Assembly: GCA_037176905.1 (NCBI GenBank)
Contig: JBBBWG010000460.1
Span: 1 to 37,759 of the forward strand
DNA: 37,759 nucleotides
Direction: 5' to 3'
DNA from: Azolla pinnata
Lineage: Eukaryota; Streptophyta; Polypodiopsida; Salviniales; Salviniaceae
In this document: piece after piece, positions 35,471 to 37,759 of the stretch
How the letters are laid out: every line of letters begins with the position of its first letter
How positions within the stretch are numbered: position 1 is the first letter of the stretch
The notes under the pieces: model-generated
Databases searched by the model: none
What the model was told of the DNA's origin: nothing
The model's input: the letters and a program-made list of their open reading frames with translations, nothing else
Position numbers and translations under genes: made by a program

Positions 35471-37759
35471 ATGATGAAGAAGAAGAGGGGCCGGCCACGC
35501 AAGTACGGGCCCGACGGCACTCCGCCGCGCCTCCTGTCGCTGTCGGTCGCCGCGCCTGCCGCCGTTGCTGCCATCAACAACAACAACAACAACAATAGCA
35601 ACAACAGCAACAACAACAACAATAGCAACAACAGCAACAACAACAACAACAACACAACAAGCAGTAGCCCGGGGCAACACGCGGCCGTCATTGTCCCGTA
35701 CCCGTTCTCGCCCATCCACCCCGAGAAGCGGGGCCGCGGCCGGCCGCCCGGCTCCGGCAAGAACCAGCAACTGGCCGCCCTCGGTACAGCTCCCGCCCAC
35801 CCGCCCGCCCGCACGCTTCCACACACGCATCGCCGCACTTAGATTCGTGCGTGTGCACGAGTACGCGAAGCCCTACCGAGGAACTAGAGGACAAGGGAGG
35901 AGAACGCGTAACTTCGTCGTCGTCGTCGTCGTCGTCGTCGGGGGAGCGTTGCTCCTCCCTTTGACTTTCCGGCTCCTCGGAGCGCACATGCCAAAAGTAC
36001 ATGACCCCGATCGTGTATGCGGTGTGTGTGTGTGTGTGTGTGTGTATGTGCCCCCTGCGATGCCCCGATAAGAACGATGCCGAACGGGGAGGGCCCGGCA
36101 CTGACTCGGTCGCTCGGACGCCCTCACAAACACAGGCCGAAACGATTGAATCCAATCCGAATCGATCGATGCATGACGGGGTTTCTCCTTGGTGGCATTT
36201 GTTTTTTGTTTTTTTTAGGTGAGTTGATGCTGGGCTCGATCGGGGTCGGATTCACTCCGCACGCGATCACGATTGCGGCCGGCGAGGTACGACCGAATCC
36301 GAAACCATTCATGCATGCATGCATGCACGCATGCATGCGCTCCGTTCCTTCCTTCATTCATGCATGCACGTTGTCTTCTTTGTTGGGGCATTGTAGAAGT
36401 GGTCAAGATGTGTGGGTTCTTGCTTTGCTTTGCTTCACTTGTGATTCCATGTAACACAAAAGGGGAAAGTCAAAAGGTGTGATGTGTGTCCCACTTGTAG
36501 GAACAGGGAACAAAAGAAGCCTTTTATAGTTAGAGTGTTGGCCCATCTGCTGTGCTCCAATTCAATTTCCGTGGACACACATGAATGACACCACCATCTC
36601 TTTTTTACCTAGTCGAAAAGTTTGCATGGATCACAAGCAGAAGGGCTTTCTTTCAGCGCCGGCGATCGATCGATCGATCGTTCAATCGATCGATCTCTCA
36701 CAACCGTGTGCATCGATCGATCGATCGATCGTTCAATCGATCGATCTCTCACAACCGTGTGCATCGATCGATCGTTGCTGCTCGAGCTCTTTTGCCCCCA
36801 AACCTTCCCCCCGACTTCGCTCGCTCGTTTTTCTCGTTTGTTTGTTTGTTTGTTTTGTGTGTGTGTGGCTCCATTACTTCTCCATGCGAAACCAGCATCG
36901 ATTGCTTTGTCTGCATGTCTTTTCCAGGACATCACGTCGAGGATCATGTCGTTCTCGCAGCAAGGGCCGCGCGGCGTGTGCATCCTGTCGGCGAACGGGG
37001 CGATCTCCAACGTCACGCTGCGGCAGACGTCGATCTCGGGGGGAGCCGTGACGTACGAGGTTCGATTCCGCTTCTTCCGGTCTTTACTTTTCTTGTTTTG
37101 TTTCTCTTGTTTGTTTTGCTTGTTTGTTTTTAGCCCGAGCGCATCGCAGGAGGATCGAATCTTATATGTCAAAGACTCTAATCGGTGTCGTATGCGTATG
37201 TATGGACGGCGTACGAATGTTGTCCAGGGGAGGTTCGAGATCCTCTCGGTGTCGGGATCGTTCCTGGTGACGGAGAGCGGCGACGGCACGAGGAGCCGGA
37301 CGGGCGGGCTGAGCGTGTCGCTGGCGGGGCCCGACGGCCGCGTCATCGGGGGCAGCGTCGCGGGGGCATTGATCGCCGCCACCCCAGTTCAGGTCCCATT
37401 CCTCCTTTCACAGACTCTGCTGTATCTTATACCGTTCCCCGATTCGAGATAGGTTTTCGCGTGTTTCGCCCAAGCTCATAGATATATGCATGTATTGGAT
37501 CCTGGGCAAGGGCCCCATTTGGTGAGAACAGATGGTTGTGGGCAGCTTCCTCAACACCTTCAAGAAGCTCCAGCAACCCAAGTCAGCGAGCAAGCCGCAG
37601 GCGAGCCTTACTGGCTTGATTTCGACGTCCCAGCCGACGACGGCGACGATGCATTCGGACTTGGCGAGGGCATTCCATGTCAATGCGGACAACTCGATGC
37701 ACGCCGCCGCCGCCGCCGAAGCTGTGGCAGCGTCCGGCGGCGGCGGCGCGAGCCACGCC
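35342..37759 (+). CDS. AT-hook motif nuclear-localized (AHL) protein, Type II, 3'-partial
   Basis: Exons 35342-35783, 36219-36286, 36928-37059, 37228-37392 and 37532-37759 (runs off the window) join in frame with GT-AG introns to 345 residues. Two AT-hooks are present: RGRPRKY (49-55) and RGRPPGSGK (132-140). They flank a low-complexity linker with an Asn-rich tract (79-104). The PPC/DUF296 domain follows from about 148 to 282, with GFTPHAI, GPRGVCILSANGAISNVTLR, the hallmark GRFEIL at 215-220, and RTGGLSVSLAGPDGRVIGGS. Two AT-hooks of different type plus introns indicate a Type II AHL related to Arabidopsis AHL1. AHL proteins bind AT-rich matrix-attachment DNA in the nucleus and form PPC-mediated trimers that recruit other factors. 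The start was chosen as the first in-frame ATG; the N-terminus before hook 1 is Ser, Ala and Thr-Ala repeats. The C-terminus is missing. Confidence 0.94.
36021..36045. repeat. (TG)n microsatellite in AHL intron 1
   Basis: About twelve TG units. A (GTC)n run at about 35914-35939 lies earlier in the same intron. Confidence 0.9.
36664..36765. repeat. 51-bp tandem duplication in AHL intron 2
   Basis: Copies 36664-36714 and 36715-36765 are identical. Each has a GATC-repeat start, then TTCAATC and a unique CTCTCACAACCGTGTG segment; a partial third GATC run follows. Confidence 0.9.

Noticed and set aside
36301-36370. TGCA/CATG repeats resembling a short-repeat array
   Set aside because: Simple palindromic tetranucleotide repeats within an intron, with no spacer structure; CRISPR is not applicable to plant nuclear DNA.

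Overview
This is nuclear genomic DNA from a flowering plant. It carries four protein-coding loci, three of them with several introns with mostly GT-AG borders. These are a basic 7S globulin / xylanase-inhibitor-like protein, a ZnT5/MTP12-type zinc transporter relative, an Aux/IAA repressor and an AT-hook (AHL) protein. Coding exons at both window ends are extremely GC-rich, with nearly every third base G or C, while introns and spacers are AT-rich. That contrast suits a monocot, possibly a commelinid, but this is inference. Nothing looks bacterial, viral or like an operon.

Layout. 1-1159 (minus): 5' part of an intronless aspartic-protease-fold gene with signal peptide, cut by the left edge. 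1160-13213: about 12 kb of AT-rich spacer with microsatellites and one 100-N gap. 13214-18434 (plus): about eleven exons of an MTP12/ZnT5-like membrane protein that stops where the catalytic cation-diffusion-facilitator half should begin. 18435-24283: spacer with a long GAT/GGT minisatellite, a G-rich repeat, a pyrimidine-rich probable 5' leader and a second 100-N gap. 24284-27108 (plus): complete five-exon Aux/IAA gene of the IAA8/IAA9 type, 404 residues. 27109-35341: spacer with simple repeats, two GC-rich hairpins and a zone of A-rich and T-rich low-complexity blocks, ending in the AHL leader. 35342-37759 (plus): first five exons of a Type II AHL gene, running off the right edge.

The four genes are not functionally linked; this is ordinary plant gene order. 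The Aux/IAA protein represses auxin-responsive transcription until it is degraded, the AHL protein binds AT-rich DNA in chromatin, the MTP12 family acts in Golgi zinc loading as a heterodimer, and the 7S-globulin-like protein is secreted.

I did not find a new biological system. The points most worth checking are: both assembly gaps are flanked by identical 77-bp duplications, which points to an assembly artefact; the zinc transporter relative lacks its catalytic half; the Aux/IAA domain I is an expanded array of eight alternating leucines; and an upstream ORF overlaps the AHL start codon as ATGA.
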